In this document: positions 23,943 through 24,644 of the stretch, one piece after another | Layout: every line of letters starts with the position of its first letter | Position numbering within the stretch: position 1 is the stretch's first letter | DNA from: an uncultured Faecalibacterium sp. | GTDB taxonomy: Bacteria; Bacillota; Clostridia; Oscillospirales; Ruminococcaceae | Direction: 5' to 3' | Assembly (NCBI GenBank): GCA_934561115.1 | Contig: CAKTFS010000024.1 | Coordinates: 1 to 24,644 of the forward strand | DNA: 24,644 nt | Program-made: the position numbers and the translations under genes | Notes under the pieces: generated by a model | Seen by the model: the letters and a program-made list of their open reading frames with translations, nothing else | Told to the model about the DNA's origin: nothing | Databases searched by the model: none

Positions 23943-24644
23943 ATGTTTGAACGCAAGAAACCGTCCGGGAAATTACTCTCTCTGCCCATCGACCAGATCC
24001 ATCCGTCGCCCTTTCAGGCGCGGAGAAGCTTTGACGAGCAGGAGCTGACGGCGCTGGCGCAGAGCATCCGGGAAAACGGTCTGCTCCAGCCGGTCACGGT
24101 GCGCAGGGCAGCAGAGGGCTACGAGCTGGTGGCAGGGGAGCGGCGGCTGCGTGCCTGCCAAATGGCAAAAATGACCACCATCCCCGCCATCCTGTGCAGC
24201 TACGCCGACGACCGCACCGCCGCGCTGGGTCTGCTGGAAAACATCCAGCGTGCCGACCTGAACCCCTTTGAGCAGGCGCAGGGGCTGCGGGATGTGATGG
24301 TGCTGTGGGACTGCACCCAAGCCGAAGCCGCCAAGCGCCTCGGCATGGCGCAGCCCACCTTTGCCAACAAGCTGCGGCTTTTGCAGCTGACGGCAGACCA
24401 GCGGCAGTTTGTGCTGGACAACAACCTCACCGAGCGCCACGCCCGCGCGGTGCTGCGCCTGCCGGAGAACCGCCGCAGCGAAGCGCTGATCACCATCGCC
24501 AAGCGCCGCCTGAACGCCCGCCAGACCGACAGCTACATCGAACAGCTGCTGAACAGCCCGCCCAAGGCCGGGCACCGCATCTCCATGGTGCGGGACGTGC
24601 GCATCTTTGTCAACACCATCGACCACGCCATCCGGCTGATGACC
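23943..24644 (+). CDS. noc: Nucleoid occlusion protein Noc (ParB-like CTPase), cut by window end
   Basis: Only the first 234 codons are present; the frame is open at the window end. The ParB/Noc N-terminal domain has IDQIHPSPFQARRSF, GERRLRA (65-71) and ENIQR (99-103), the CTP-binding motifs, followed by a helix-turn-helix (about 123-148, TQAEAAKRLGMAQPTFANKL). The pattern TERHARAVLRL, then LNARQTD, then VRDVRIFVNTI agrees with Noc rather than ParB, and rsmG-noc is the Bacillus order. Noc spreads on DNA and blocks division over the nucleoid. Only about 15 residues precede the conserved domain, fewer than in Bacillus, so the N-terminal membrane-targeting helix may be missing. AAGGAAAGG lies upstream of the ATG. 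Confidence 0.88.
   Translation, partial: MFERKKPSGKLLSLPIDQIHPSPFQARRSFDEQELTALAQSIRENGLLQPVTVRRAAEGYELVAGERRLRACQMAKMTTIPAILCSYADDRTAALGLLENIQRADLNPFEQAQGLRDVMVLWDCTQAEAAKRLGMAQPTFANKLRLLQLTADQRQFVLDNNLTERHARAVLRLPENRRSEALITIAKRRLNARQTDSYIEQLLNSPPKAGHRISMVRDVRIFVNTIDHAIRLMT

Overview
The window is the chromosomal replication-origin neighbourhood of a GC-rich, low-spore-type Firmicute. Gene order (gyrA, gyrB, remB, recF, yaaA, dnaN, dnaA, then oriC, then rpmH, rnpA, yidD, yidC, jag, mnmE, mnmG, rsmG, noc) is the classical Bacillota origin arrangement. GC-rich codon use, the protein variants seen, and the many intergenic palindromic repeats suggest the Oscillospiraceae/Ruminococcaceae, probably a Faecalibacterium-like gut anaerobe. 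The genus is an inference from recall, not from a search.

Layout. Bases 1-900 hold no gene: a leftward promoter near 72-100, two repeat elements and a structured element precede a NUDIX hydrolase and an RluA-type pseudouridine synthase (912-2149, +). After a repeat comes a GntR/FCD regulator (2419-3105, +). It converges on mntP (3340-3921, -), a manganese exporter preceded by a yybP-ykoY manganese riboswitch with an attenuator. The leftward replication block follows: dnaA > dnaN > yaaA > recF > remB > gyrB > gyrA (14241 down to 4599). The oriC region lies between dnaA and rpmH (14242-14507), with a second cluster of DnaA-box-like sites between dnaA and dnaN. The rightward block is rpmH; rnpA-yidD-yidC-jag; mnmE; then mnmG with a prolyl-tRNA editing protein and rsmG; then noc, which runs off the window end.

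The genes work together as the core initiation, segregation, translation and membrane-insertion set: DnaA/DnaN/RecF/gyrase act on DNA; RpmH, RnpA, MnmE/MnmG and RsmG act on ribosomes and tRNA; YidD/YidC/KhpB act on membrane insertion and RNA; Noc protects the nucleoid during division.

No novel protein system was found. The unexplained signal is in the non-coding DNA: (1) a mosaic family of elements, about 120-320 bp each, with terminal inverted repeats, filling most intergenic gaps but absent from oriC; (2) a three-copy element whose hairpin stem shows compensatory base changes; (3) a dyad, TTTTCCAC(A/G)-N14-TGTGGAAAA, placed identically upstream of mnmE and noc; (4) parS-like and Noc-site-like sequences next to noc; (5) a leader before mnmE with mutually exclusive stems.
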